A stretch of DNA of 56,281 nucleotides from Phytopseudomonas dryadis (lineage in GTDB: Bacteria; Pseudomonadota; Gammaproteobacteria; Pseudomonadales; Pseudomonadaceae), in the NCBI RefSeq assembly GCF_004327355.1, contig NZ_QJUM01000036.1, forward strand, positions 1-56,281. Reading direction: 5' to 3'. Positions 32,636 to 41,399 of the stretch are shown piece by piece; positions within the stretch are counted from its first letter, which is position 1, and the number at the start of each line of letters is the position of its first letter. A program made the position numbers and the translations under genes. The notes under the pieces were generated by a model that was given only the letters and a program-made list of their open reading frames with translations, had not been told where the DNA came from and made no database searches.

Positions 32636-32759
32636 CTTTGCCTTGGATTCAGTGATGTGTGATGAGCACGGCCCCGGGGCCTGGCGCATCGGCCCCATGG
32701 GAGCCCATGACGGCTCGGGGCGCCTGCGCGACGGTGCGACAGGCTGTGCGGTGGTAATT

Positions 32760-32776
32760 AGCAGATTGCATGCCAG
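32760..32776 (-). promoter_or_regulatory. sigma54 (-24/-12) promoter of nirBD
   Basis: The minus-strand CTGGCATGCAATCTGCT keeps GG and GC at the right spacing of the RpoN consensus. It predicts a start near 32749 and a leader of about 200 nt that contains the attenuator. Nitrogen-limitation control fits the function. Confidence 0.6.
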
Positions 32777-33020
32777 GGTCCGAGCAGAACGGTCAAGGCC
32801 GCGACGGCTCTGGGTTTGCGGGTAAACGGCGGGCCTTTTCAGCAGGCGCGCAATGAACCCAAACAGCGCACGACCACGATCGGCTCACCATTTCAAGGCA
32901 TCAAAGTCCCGAGCACGACGATGCTGGAACGGACCAGGGCTCGGCACGGAAGAAGCCCCATAGCGGCTGGGGACGACCATCAACCGCGGGCCCTCTCCCC
33001 CGGCCCCTCTCCCGGAGGGC

Positions 33021-33563
33021 GAGGGGAGCAAAGCAGACCTTGCCTGAACCCGACCGGCGAGGGCACACAGAAGACTTGAGGCTGACACAAGCCCTGGAGC
33101 CACCACGGATCGGCCCCTCCCGGCGGACGCGAGGAGCAAAGCAGGCCCTGCCTGAATCCGGTCAGCGAGAGTACGCCGAAGACTCGAGGCTGACACACCC
33201 CCGGAACCACCACGGATCGGCCCCCTCTCCCGGAGGGCGCGAGGAGCAAAGCAGGCCCTGCCTGAATCCGACCGACGAGGGCGCGGAAAACTCGAGGCTG
33301 ACACAAGCCCATGAACCACCACGGATCGGCCCCCTCCCGGCGGACGCGGGGAGCAAAGCAGGCCCTGCCTGAATCCGACTGGCGAGGGCGCACGGAAAAC
33401 TCGAGGCTGACACAAGCCCTGGAGCCACCACGGATCGGCCCCTTCTCCCGGAGGGCGCGAGGAGCAAAGCAGGCCCTGCCTGAATCCGACCGGCGAGGGC
33501 GCACGGAAAACTCGAGGCTGACACAAGCCCTGGAGCCACCACGGATCGGCCCCCTCTCCCTCC
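33021..33563. repeat. tandem array of five 107-111-bp units
   Basis: Units begin near 33021, 33131, 33241, 33348 and 33459, each with GAGCAAAGCAGGCCCTGCC, CGAGGCTGACACA and CCACCACGGATCGGCCCC. Copies differ by scattered substitutions, including CGGAGGGC versus CGGCGGACGC at the junction. The flank is a CCCTCTCCC...GGGAGAGGG palindrome at each side (about 32996 and 33551-33585). Frames through it are repeats of translated repeat, not genes. It fills the gap between nirB and the RIO-kinase gene (32777-33604). Confidence 0.85.
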
Positions 33564-33604
33564 GGGAGAGGGCTGGGGAGAGGGGCTTCGGAACGATCGG
33601 CGGC

Positions 33605-34492
33605 CTACCGCTCCCAGGGCGGAGGCGGCTCCTGATCCTTGGGCTCGTCGTCGGCGTTGAGCAGCGCCTGGCGGCGCGCCTCCTCGGCCAGGGCGGCCTT
33701 GATCTCGCGCATCACCGCATCGACGTCGGCGCTTTCCTCGGGGTCGTCGAACTCGCCGGTCAGCACGCTATCGGGGGTCAGCTTGCCGTCCTCGTAGAGC
33801 GCCCACATTTCCTTGGCGTACTTGCTGAACTTGAGCTCCGGGGCGAACTGGCCGAAGTAGGCGGCCATGTTGCCGACGTCGCGTTCGAGCATCTTGAACG
33901 CGTGGTTGTTGCCCGCCGCATCCACCGCCTGGGGCAGGTCGATGATCACCGGACCGTCCGGGCCGAGCAGCACGTTGAACTCCGAGAGGTCGCCATGCAC
34001 CAGGCCGGCGCAGAGCATCTTGACGATCTCGTCGATCATGAAGGCGTGGAATTCGCGGGCGTCCTCGGGCAGCAGGTCGACGTCGTTGAGACGCGGCGCC
34101 ACGTTCCCCTCGCCGTCGGTGACCAGTTCCATGAGCAGCACGCCTTCGAGAAAGTCATAGGGCTTGGGCACCCGTACCCCGGCGTTGGCCAGGCGGAACA
34201 GGGCCGCCACCTCGGCGTTCTGCCAGGCGTCTTCCTGTCCCTTGCGACCGTACTTGGAACCCTTGGCCATGGCCCGGGCATCGCGGCTGTTGCGTACCTT
34301 GCGTCCCTCCTGATACTCGGCCGCCTGGCGGAAACCGCGCTTGTTGGCTTCCTTGTAGACCTTGGCGCAGCGCAGTTCGGCCCCGCAACGCACCACATAG
34401 ACCGCTGCTTCCTTGCCGCTCATCAAAGGGCGTATCACCTCGTCCACCAGGCCGTCCTCGACCAGGGGCTCAATGCGTTTTGGCGTCTTCAT
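33605..34492 (-). CDS. RIO1-type serine/threonine protein kinase
   Basis: A 295-residue atypical kinase. It has a modified P-loop (MSGKEAAVYVV), the lysine strand LRCAKVYK, catalytic loop LVHGDLSEFNVLL and metal-binding VIIDLPQAVD, which together define the RIO family. The tail is acidic and proline-rich (DEPKDQEPPPPWER). Bacterial members of this type occur as stand-alone genes in Pseudomonas; their substrate is not known. The ribosome site is weak. It is divergent from ada. Confidence 0.88.
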   Translation of the reverse strand: MKTPKRIEPLVEDGLVDEVIRPLMSGKEAAVYVVRCGAELRCAKVYKEANKRGFRQAAEYQEGRKVRNSRDARAMAKGSKYGRKGQEDAWQNAEVAALFRLANAGVRVPKPYDFLEGVLLMELVTDGEGNVAPRLNDVDLLPEDAREFHAFMIDEIVKMLCAGLVHGDLSEFNVLLGPDGPVIIDLPQAVDAAGNNHAFKMLERDVGNMAAYFGQFAPELKFSKYAKEMWALYEDGKLTPDSVLTGEFDDPEESADVDAVMREIKAALAEEARRQALLNADDEPKDQEPPPPWER

Positions 34493-34664
34493 CAGGTTTT
34501 ATTAGGGTCCTCAATGGGCTATGCGGCCCTTTTATACGGCAATCCTCGGGCAGCGCACAGCCTCTATGGCAAATGTACCGACTCATGGACTTTGAAAGCG
34601 TGATTGGCACTGGCGCAAAACCGGGCGGATATCGACAATCGACGTACGCCTACAGGAGATCGAC

Positions 34665-35699
34665 ATGTCGGAAGAACGCCGCTGGCAGGCCGTGTGCGAG
34701 CGCGATGCCACGCAGGACGGTCAGTTCGTCTTCGCCGTGCGCTCCACCGGCATCTACTGCCGGCCCAGTTGCCCGGCCCGCCGGCCGCGCCGCGAGAACG
34801 TCACCTACTACGCCGACCCGGCGGCGGCCGAGGCCGCCGGTTATCGCCCTTGCAAACGCTGTACCCCGCAGGGCGCCAGCCCGGGCGAACAGCTCGACGC
34901 GCTGGTCGTCGCCGCCTGTCGCCTGCTCGACGTGGCCGACAAACCACCGTCCCTGCAGCAACTCGCCGCACGCATCGGCCTGTCGCCGTCGCACCTGGCG
35001 CGGGCGTTCAAGGCCCGCACCGGTCTGACCCCGAAGGCCTGGGCCAGCGCCCGCCAGCGCGAACGCCTCGAGGCCGCCCTGCCCCGGGCCGGATCGGTGC
35101 TGGAGGCGGCCCTGGCCAGCGGCTACTCGGGTACCCGCGCGCTCTATGAGGAGCGCGGCAGCCTCAGCCCGGCGCGGCGTCGGCAGCGTGGCGCCGGGGA
35201 AGTGCTGCGCGTCGCCGTGGCGCCCTGCGCCCTCGGCTACCTGCTGCTGGCCGGCAGCGAGAAAGGCCTGTGCGCGCTGTGGTTCGGTGATTCGCCGGCG
35301 CAACTGGAAGAACAGCTGCGCCAACGCTTCGCCGCCGCCACCCTGCTGCGCGATGACCCGACGCTGCATGACTGGCTGCTGCAGGTGCTGCAACAGCTCG
35401 AGGCGCCCGCCCGTGCCGCCCACCTGCCGCTGGATCTGCGCGGTACGGCCTTCCAGCGACAGGTGTGGCAAGCCCTGCAAGGCATCCCGCCGGGCCAGAC
35501 GCGCAGCTACGGCCAGCTGGCCGCCAGCCTCGGCAGCCACCCACGGGCCGTGGCCCGGGCCTGCGCCAGCAATCCCCTGGGCCTGCTGGTGCCCTGCCAC
35601 CGGGTGACCGCCACCGATGGCAGCCTCGGCGGCTACCGCTGGGGCGTGGCGCGCAAGGCCGCATTGCTCGAGGCCGAAACAGCTAGTCGCGAAAATTGA
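34665..35699 (+). CDS. ada: bifunctional Ada: methyl-phosphotriester/O6-methylguanine methyltransferase and activator
   Basis: A 344-residue protein. The N-terminal zinc domain has C32-x3-C36 (YCRPSCPAR) and C63-x2-C66 (PCKRC), with Cys32 as the phosphotriester acceptor. An AraC-type helix-turn-helix follows (about 80-170, LAARIGLSPSHLARAFKARTGLTPKAW). The C-terminal methyltransferase has PCHRV with Cys311 as the base-repair acceptor. It repairs alkylated DNA and activates its own regulon. AGGAG precedes the ATG. No clean Ada box was found in the 170-bp gap. Confidence 0.92.
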   Translation: MSEERRWQAVCERDATQDGQFVFAVRSTGIYCRPSCPARRPRRENVTYYADPAAAEAAGYRPCKRCTPQGASPGEQLDALVVAACRLLDVADKPPSLQQLAARIGLSPSHLARAFKARTGLTPKAWASARQRERLEAALPRAGSVLEAALASGYSGTRALYEERGSLSPARRRQRGAGEVLRVAVAPCALGYLLLAGSEKGLCALWFGDSPAQLEEQLRQRFAAATLLRDDPTLHDWLLQVLQQLEAPARAAHLPLDLRGTAFQRQVWQALQGIPPGQTRSYGQLAASLGSHPRAVARACASNPLGLLVPCHRVTATDGSLGGYRWGVARKAALLEAETASREN

Positions 35700-35761
35700 T
35701 CGCGTCCTGACCGGGGCTACCTTCGCTGGCCATTGGTGGAACGATGAAGCGTGAGCCAAAT

Positions 35762-36378
35762 CCGTAGCCTGGGTCGAGCGCAGCGATACCCAGGGGCAGC
35801 TTCCCGGGTGTCGCTGCGCTCGACCCGGGCTACTTTTGGGATCGGGGCGCATGGCTGACGCTCTTCTCGGCCACCTTCAACCTAACCAGCGGATGACTAC
35901 TGCTGGAACGATAAAGCGTGTTCCACCCTACGCAGCCAAATCCGTAGCCTGGCGTTGAGCGAAGCGATACCCAGGGCAACTTCCCGGGTGTCGCTGCGCT
36001 CGACCCGGCTACTTTTGGGATCGGGGCGCATGGCTGACGCTCTTCTCGGCCACCTTCAACCTAACCAGCGGATGACTACTGCTGGAACGATCAAGCGTGT
36101 TCCACCCTACGCAGCCAAATCCGTAGCCTGGGTTGAGCGCAGCGATACCCAGGGCAGCTTCCCGGGTGTCGCTGCGCTCGACCCGGGCTACTTTGGGATC
36201 GGGGCGCATGGCTGACGCTCTTCTCGGCCACCTTCAACCTAACCAGCGGATGACTACTGCTGGAACGATCAAGCGTGTTCCACCCTACGCAGCCAAATCC
36301 GTAGCCTGGGTTGAGCGAAGCGATACCCAGGGCAACTTCCCGGGTGTCGCTACGCTCGACCCGGGCTACTTTGGGGCC
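35762..36378. repeat. tandem array, about 3.4 copies of a 180-bp unit
   Basis: Copies start near 35763, 35943, 36122 and 36301. Each begins with GTAGCCTGGGT(C/T)GAGCG and its inverted partner CGACCCGGGCTAC. The rest of the unit carries GCATGGCTGACGCTCTTC and GCGGATGACTACTGCTGG. The last copy stops after its palindrome, just before the thiolase gene end. Units are over 95 percent alike by eye. No gene is supported between 35700 and 36387. Confidence 0.85.
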
Positions 36379-36387
36379 GGTGCAGCC

Positions 36388-37665
36388 TCAGCGCTCGAGA
36401 ATCGCGGTAACGCCCTGGCCGCCCGCGGCGCAGATGGAAATCAGCCCGCGCCCCTCGCCTGCCACCGCCAGCAGCTTGGCCAGGTTGGCGACGATGCGCC
36501 CGCCGGTGGCGGCGAAGGGGTGGCCGGCCGCCAGGGAGCTGCCCTTGACGTTCATGCGCTCGCGGTCGATGGCGCCCAGCGGCTGCTCCAGGCCCAGCCG
36601 CGTGCGGCAGTATTCGGCGTCTTCCCAGGCCTTGAGGGTGCACAGCACCTGGGCGGCGAAGGCCTCGTGGATCTCGTAGTAGTCGAAGTCCTGCAGCCTC
36701 AGGCCATTGCGCGCCAGCAGGCGCGGTACGGCATAGACCGGCGCCATCAGCAGGCCCTCGGCGCCCTTGACGAAATCCACCGCCGCCGCTTCGCCATCGC
36801 GCCAGTAGGCGAGAATCGGCAGGCCGCGGGCCTTGGCCCAGTCCTCGCTGGCCAGCAGCACCAGCGAGGCGCCATCGGTCAGTGGCGTGGAGTTGCCCGC
36901 GGTCAGGGTGCCACGGGCGCCACGCTCGAACACCGGCTTGAGGCCGGCGAGCTTTTCCAGGTCGATATCGGGGCGCAGGTTCTGGTCACGGGTCAGGCCG
37001 AGGAACGGCGTCAGCAGGTCGTCCTGCCAGCCCTCGGCATAGGCGGCGGCGAGTTTGCGATGGCTCTCCACCGCCAACTGATCCTGTTCGTCACGGGGAA
37101 TGGCCCAGTGCTGCGCCATCAGCTCGCAATGCTGGCCCATGGACAAACCGGTGCGTGGCTCGCCATTGCGCGGCAGCGACGGCGCCAGGTGCCGGGGGCG
37201 GATCTGCAGCAGCGCCTTGAGCTTGTCGCCGGTGCTCTTGCCACGGTTGGCTTGCAGCAGGATCTTGCGCAGCCCCTCGTTGACCCCGATCGGTGCGTCG
37301 GAAGTGGTGTCGACGCCGCCGGCGATGCCGCACTCGATCTGCCCCAGGGCGATCTTGTTGGCCACCAGCAAGGCCGCTTCCAGGCCAGTGCCGCAGGCCT
37401 GCTGCAGGTCGTAGGCCGGCGTCTCGGGCGCCAGGCGCGAGCCGAGCACGCATTCGCGGGTCAGGTTGAAATCCCGCGAGTGCTTGAGCACCGCGCCGGC
37501 CACCACCTCGCCGAGGCGCTCGCCATGCAGGTTGTAGCGCTCGATCAGGCCTTCCAGGGCACTGGTCAGCATGGCCTGGTTGCTCGCCGTGGCATAGACG
37601 GTATTGGAGCGGGCGAAGGGGATACGGTTGCCGCCAACGATGGCGACCCGGCGTGGCGGGGTCAT
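36388..37665 (-). CDS. acetyl-CoA C-acyltransferase (thiolase, FadI-like)
   Basis: A 425-residue thiolase: nucleophile Cys91 in QQACGTGLEAAL, then NSTPLTDGAS, the HEAFAAQ histidine and the C-terminal Cys in CAAGGQGVTAIL. The length and the MTPPRRVAIVGGNRIPFARS start resemble the FadI-type subfamily. AAGGAG sits 6 nt upstream of the ATG. It is divergent from the FabG-like gene at 37825, with a 159-bp shared control region, suggesting a common acyl-CoA pathway. The direction (degradation or synthesis) is not decided by sequence. Confidence 0.88.
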   Translation of the reverse strand: MTPPRRVAIVGGNRIPFARSNTVYATASNQAMLTSALEGLIERYNLHGERLGEVVAGAVLKHSRDFNLTRECVLGSRLAPETPAYDLQQACGTGLEAALLVANKIALGQIECGIAGGVDTTSDAPIGVNEGLRKILLQANRGKSTGDKLKALLQIRPRHLAPSLPRNGEPRTGLSMGQHCELMAQHWAIPRDEQDQLAVESHRKLAAAYAEGWQDDLLTPFLGLTRDQNLRPDIDLEKLAGLKPVFERGARGTLTAGNSTPLTDGASLVLLASEDWAKARGLPILAYWRDGEAAAVDFVKGAEGLLMAPVYAVPRLLARNGLRLQDFDYYEIHEAFAAQVLCTLKAWEDAEYCRTRLGLEQPLGAIDRERMNVKGSSLAAGHPFAATGGRIVANLAKLLAVAGEGRGLISICAAGGQGVTAILER

Positions 37666-37824
37666 GGACAGCTCCTTACAGGATAGGATAAGCAGCACTG
37701 TAGCCTGGCGGCCTTGCACCTCGACACAGCCTGATGCCGGACAGCCGGCCCGTGGTCGATGCATGAAACGAGTGACGGCGTACAGTGGTCAACCTCTTTG
37801 AGTTTCAGCCCTGGAGTCTGTTCC

Positions 37825-39180
37825 ATGTCCGATCGCTACCTCAACTTCGCCAATACGCCTACCGGACGCCGCCTGGTCGGCGCGCTCGGCCTTCCCGCGC
37901 CGCTGCCCCTGGAACGCTGGGTGGCCGGACGCACGCGGGCGCTGGAAGGCGCCTTGCTGATCGGCGGCGACGGCGCGCTGGCGGCGAGCGTGGCGGACTT
38001 CGCCAAGCGCCTGACCGACGAAACCTTCAGCGACCGCGACGAGCAGCCCGGCCGGCCACGCTGGACGGCCGAGCACGGGCCGAAGCTCAAGGCGCTGGTG
38101 TTCGATGCCAGCACCCTGAGCCGCTTCGATGAACTCAACGCCCTGCGCCTGTTCTTCCAGCCGGCGCTCAAGGGCCTTGGCCATTGCCCCCACGTCGTGG
38201 TGCTCGGGCGCCCCCCGGAAACCCTGCAGGACCCACAGGCCTCCAGTGTCCAGCGTGCGCTGGAAGGCTTCACCCGTTCCCTGGCCAAGGAGATCCGTCG
38301 CGGCGGCACCGTGCAACTGGTGTATGTCGGCGCAGGTGCCGAACCCCAGCTCGAAGGAGCGCTGCGTTTCCTGCTCTCGCCCAAGAGCGCCTATGTATCC
38401 GCCCAGGTGCTGCGCCTGGCACCCTGCGCCGAGCAGGTGCGTGACTGGACGCGGCCGCTGGCCGACAAGAAGGCCCTGGTCACCGGCGCCAGCCGTGGCA
38501 TCGGCGCGGCCATCGCCGAAACCCTGGCCCGCGACGGCGCCGAGGTGGTGCTGCTCGACGTGCCGCCGGCCAAGGACGCCCTCGATGCCCTGGCCGCACG
38601 TCTGGGCGGGCGCGGCCTGGCCCTGGACATCGGCGACAACGACGCCCCCGGCAAACTGGTCGAAGCGCTGCCCGAGGGCATCGATATCGTCGTGCACAAC
38701 GCCGGCATCACCCGCGACAAGACCCTGGCCAAGATGAGCGAGGCGCTGTGGGAGTCGGTGATCGACGTCAACGTGCGGGCGCCGTTGCTGCTGACCGAGG
38801 CGCTGCTGCAGGCCGGCACCCTGCGCGACAACGGCCGCGTGGTGCTGATCGCCTCGCTCAGCGGCATCGCCGGTAACGTCGGCCAGACCAACTACGCCAC
38901 CAGCAAGGCCGGGGTGATCGGCCTGGCGCAGAGTTGGGCGCCGCTGCTGGCCGAGCGCGGCATCAGCATCAACGCCCTGGCGCCCGGCTTCATCGAAACC
39001 CGGATGACCGCGGCCATGCCCCTGACCCTCCGGGAAGCCGGCCGGCGCATGAACGCCATGAGCCAGGGCGGCCTGCCCCAGGATGTCGCCGAAGCCGTGG
39101 CCTGGTTCGCCCAGCCCGGCTCCGGGGCGATCAGCGGGCAGGTCATGCGCGTGTGCGGCCAGAGCCTGCTCGGCGCGTGA
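37825..39180 (+). CDS. long 3-oxoacyl-ACP/CoA reductase (FabG4-type SDR)
   Basis: A 451-residue short-chain dehydrogenase of the high-molecular-weight FabG type. The N-terminal half (1-205) is a degenerate Rossmann-like domain with no glycine motif. The C-terminal half has TGASRGIGAAIAETLARDGA, NAGITRD, the catalytic Ser in LIASLSGIAGN and Y-x3-K in TNYATSKAG, and ends in a FabG-like tail. It reduces 3-oxoacyl or oxidises 3-hydroxyacyl thioesters. The start at 37825 gives MSDRYLNFANTPTGRRL, a common N-terminus of this family. It precedes a MaoC-type hydratase. Confidence 0.88.
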   Translation: MSDRYLNFANTPTGRRLVGALGLPAPLPLERWVAGRTRALEGALLIGGDGALAASVADFAKRLTDETFSDRDEQPGRPRWTAEHGPKLKALVFDASTLSRFDELNALRLFFQPALKGLGHCPHVVVLGRPPETLQDPQASSVQRALEGFTRSLAKEIRRGGTVQLVYVGAGAEPQLEGALRFLLSPKSAYVSAQVLRLAPCAEQVRDWTRPLADKKALVTGASRGIGAAIAETLARDGAEVVLLDVPPAKDALDALAARLGGRGLALDIGDNDAPGKLVEALPEGIDIVVHNAGITRDKTLAKMSEALWESVIDVNVRAPLLLTEALLQAGTLRDNGRVVLIASLSGIAGNVGQTNYATSKAGVIGLAQSWAPLLAERGISINALAPGFIETRMTAAMPLTLREAGRRMNAMSQGGLPQDVAEAVAWFAQPGSGAISGQVMRVCGQSLLGA

Positions 39181-39338
39181 CCGTCGGACGGCCGGCCTGG
39201 ACGCACGGCTGTCCCGGACGTCGCGGCTGAGGCCGCGCCCACGGCCAGCGGCCGATCCGATCCATGGCCGGGCACCAATGCAGCCTGGCCAATGTCCTAT
39301 CCCCAGTACGCTGGCAATCATCTGTACAGGAGCGCGCA

Positions 39339-40190
39339 ATGGCCACTGACTGGCTCGATCTGCACACCTCACCGTCACTGCCCGGCCTGTTCCTGCGCGC
39401 GGCGCTGCGCCGCGGCATCAGCGGCAAGAGCCTGCCGCACCGCGGGATGCGCTGTCCGGTCAGCGTCGACCCCGACAACCTGGCCCGTTACCGCAGCCTG
39501 TGCGGCTTTCGCGACGATGGACGGCTGCCGGCCACCTACCCGCACCTGCTGGCCTTCGCCCTGCTGATGAAACTGCTCACCGAGCCGGGTTTCCCCTTTC
39601 CCCTGCTCGGCCTGGTGCACCTGGAAAACCGCATCCGCGTGATTCGCCAGCTCGGCGGCCTGGGCCCGTTCACCGTCAGCGTCGAAGCGACCAGCCTGAC
39701 GCCCCACGACAAGGGCGCGGTGTTCAGCGTCATCACCCGCCTGGAGGATCAGCTCGGCCTGCTCTGGGAGGGCGACAGCCGGCTGCTGTGCCGCGGGGTC
39801 AGGCTCGACGGCCCGGTGGTCGGCCGCAGCGAGCAGCCACGCCTGCCGCGCGAAGAGATCGACCGCTGGCAGGCGCCGGCGAACATCGGCCGGCGCTATG
39901 CCCGTATCGCCAGTGACTACAACCCGATCCACCTGTCGGCGCTCAGTGCGCGCCTGTTCGGCTTTCCCCGCGCCATCGCCCATGGCCTGTGGAGCAAGGC
40001 CCGCGCCGTGGCCGCCCTGCAGGATCACCTGCCGGCGTCCGGCTACAGCATCGAGGCGCGCTTCCAGAAACCCGTGCTGTTGCCGAGCCAGGTGCGCCTG
40101 CTGGCCAGCGCGGTGGCCGCCCAGGGGCAGTTCGACCTGCTCGGCAAGGACGACATCGCGCATATGGCCGGGCACTGGCAGGTGATCTGA
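39339..40190 (+). CDS. MaoC-like (R)-specific enoyl hydratase/dehydratase
   Basis: A 283-residue double-hot-dog-type protein. The C-terminal half has the hydratase motif SDYNPIHLS with Asp193 and His198, plus the following GFPRAIAHGLWSKARAVA helix. AGGAG lies 7 nt upstream of the ATG. It would dehydrate 3-hydroxyacyl thioesters or hydrate enoyl-CoA, forming a three-step set with the FabG-like protein and the divergent thiolase. It is probably cotranscribed with the 37825 gene, 158 bp upstream. Confidence 0.85.
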   Translation: MATDWLDLHTSPSLPGLFLRAALRRGISGKSLPHRGMRCPVSVDPDNLARYRSLCGFRDDGRLPATYPHLLAFALLMKLLTEPGFPFPLLGLVHLENRIRVIRQLGGLGPFTVSVEATSLTPHDKGAVFSVITRLEDQLGLLWEGDSRLLCRGVRLDGPVVGRSEQPRLPREEIDRWQAPANIGRRYARIASDYNPIHLSALSARLFGFPRAIAHGLWSKARAVAALQDHLPASGYSIEARFQKPVLLPSQVRLLASAVAAQGQFDLLGKDDIAHMAGHWQVI

Positions 40191-40317
40191 GGCACCGTTC
40201 ACGATCGGCTGCGCGCCGACTCGCGGGCGCGCCTGGCTCCAGGCTGGCGAACCTTTGAACTGGATCCGGACGTCGTGAAACAATGCGCGCCCACCGTCTG
40301 CTCCCCCGGGGAAGCGC

Positions 40318-40623
40318 ATGAACCTGCCCGAACTTATCGCCCGCATGCACGTCATTCGCGATCACAACGATTGGCGTCGTTTCCAGAGCCCGAAGAACCT
40401 GGCTATGGCCGCCAGCGTGGAAATGGCCGAGCTGGTGGAAATATTCCAGTGGCTGAGCGAAGAGCAGTCCCGCCAGTTGCCACCAGAAAAGCTCGCCCAC
40501 GCCGGACAGGAAGTGGCCGACGTGGTTCTCTATCTCCTGCAAATGTGCAGTGAGCTGGGCATCGACATGAATCAAGCGGTACTCGACAAGCTCGCCGACA
40601 ACGAACGGCGTTTCCTCAAATGA
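40318..40623 (+). CDS. MazG-like nucleotide pyrophosphohydrolase
   Basis: A 101-residue all-alpha NTP pyrophosphohydrolase of the RS21-C6/MazG-like type: WRRFQSPKNLAMAASVEMAELVEIFQW and the EVADVVLYLLQMC helix carry the E-x2-E...E-x2-D metal-binding pattern. It probably hydrolyses non-canonical or excess dNTPs to NMP and PPi. The stop overlaps the next start by 4 nt (ATGA), so it is coupled to cmoM. Confidence 0.88.
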   Translation: MNLPELIARMHVIRDHNDWRRFQSPKNLAMAASVEMAELVEIFQWLSEEQSRQLPPEKLAHAGQEVADVVLYLLQMCSELGIDMNQAVLDKLADNERRFLK

Positions 40624-41381
40624 GCGACCGCCATTTCGACGAGTTGGCCAGCCGTTTCGCCGAAAAGATCTATGGCGGCGCCAAGGGCGCCATCCGTCTC
40701 GCGGTGCTGCAGGCCGACCTGGCCGAAACCCTGCCCGGGCGACCGCTGCGGGTGCTCGACGTCGGTGCCGGCCTCGGCCATATGGCGCTGTGGCTGGCGC
40801 AGCAGGGCCATGCCGTGACCCTGGCCGAGCCCGCCGAAGCGATGCTGGCCAGCGCCCGCGAACGCTTCGCCCAGGCAGGCTTGCCGGCCACCTTCATCCA
40901 GGCGCCCTGGCAGGCGCTGCCCGGGCGACTCGAGCAACCCTTCGACCTGGTCATCTGCCATGCCGTGCTCGAGTGGCTGGCCGAACCCGCCGCCATCCTG
41001 CCCGCCCTGCACCGCCTGACCCGCGCCGATGGCTGGCTGTCGCTGGCGTTCTACAATAAGGATGCCTTGATCTACCGCAACCTGCTCAAGGGCCACCTGC
41101 GCAAACTGCGCAAGGCCGAGTTCGCCGGCGAGAAACACAGCCTGACCCCGCAACGGCCACTCGACCCGCGCGAACTGGCGGCGCAACTTGCCACGCACTG
41201 GCAGGTCGAAACACAAAGTGGCGTGCGCGTATTCCACGACTACATGCCACGGGAATTCCAGGCCAGGGCCGAACTCGTCGACCTGCTGGAAATGGAGTTG
41301 GCGCACCGACGGCATCCTGCCTTCGCCGGGCTCGGCCGTTACCTGCACTGGATCTGTCGGCCACGCTCAGAGCCTGTATGA
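40620..41381 (+). CDS. cmoM: tRNA 5-carboxymethoxyuridine methyltransferase
   Basis: A 253-residue class I SAM methyltransferase with RVLDVGAGLGHMALWLAQQGH (motif I), LAEPAEAML and DLVICHAVLEWLAEP. The start DRHFDELASRFAEKIYGGAKGAIRLAVLQADL and later FYNKDALIYRNLLKGH with LTPQRPLDP are characteristic of CmoM, which methylates 5-carboxymethoxyuridine at the tRNA wobble position. It overlaps the MazG-like gene. Confidence 0.85.
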   Translation: MSDRHFDELASRFAEKIYGGAKGAIRLAVLQADLAETLPGRPLRVLDVGAGLGHMALWLAQQGHAVTLAEPAEAMLASARERFAQAGLPATFIQAPWQALPGRLEQPFDLVICHAVLEWLAEPAAILPALHRLTRADGWLSLAFYNKDALIYRNLLKGHLRKLRKAEFAGEKHSLTPQRPLDPRELAAQLATHWQVETQSGVRVFHDYMPREFQARAELVDLLEMELAHRRHPAFAGLGRYLHWICRPRSEPV

Positions 41382-41399
41382 AGAGACAGGAGAGCTAAC

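Noticed and set aside
33021..33563. Tandem array considered as a CRISPR
   Set aside because: The whole 110-bp unit is repeated with no short repeat alternating with unique spacers, and there are no cas genes. The same holds for the arrays at 35762 and 42630.
34493..34664. Possible Ada box near AAAGCGTG upstream of ada
   Set aside because: Only partly like AAAGCGCA and not placed at a clear promoter; too weak to report as a site.
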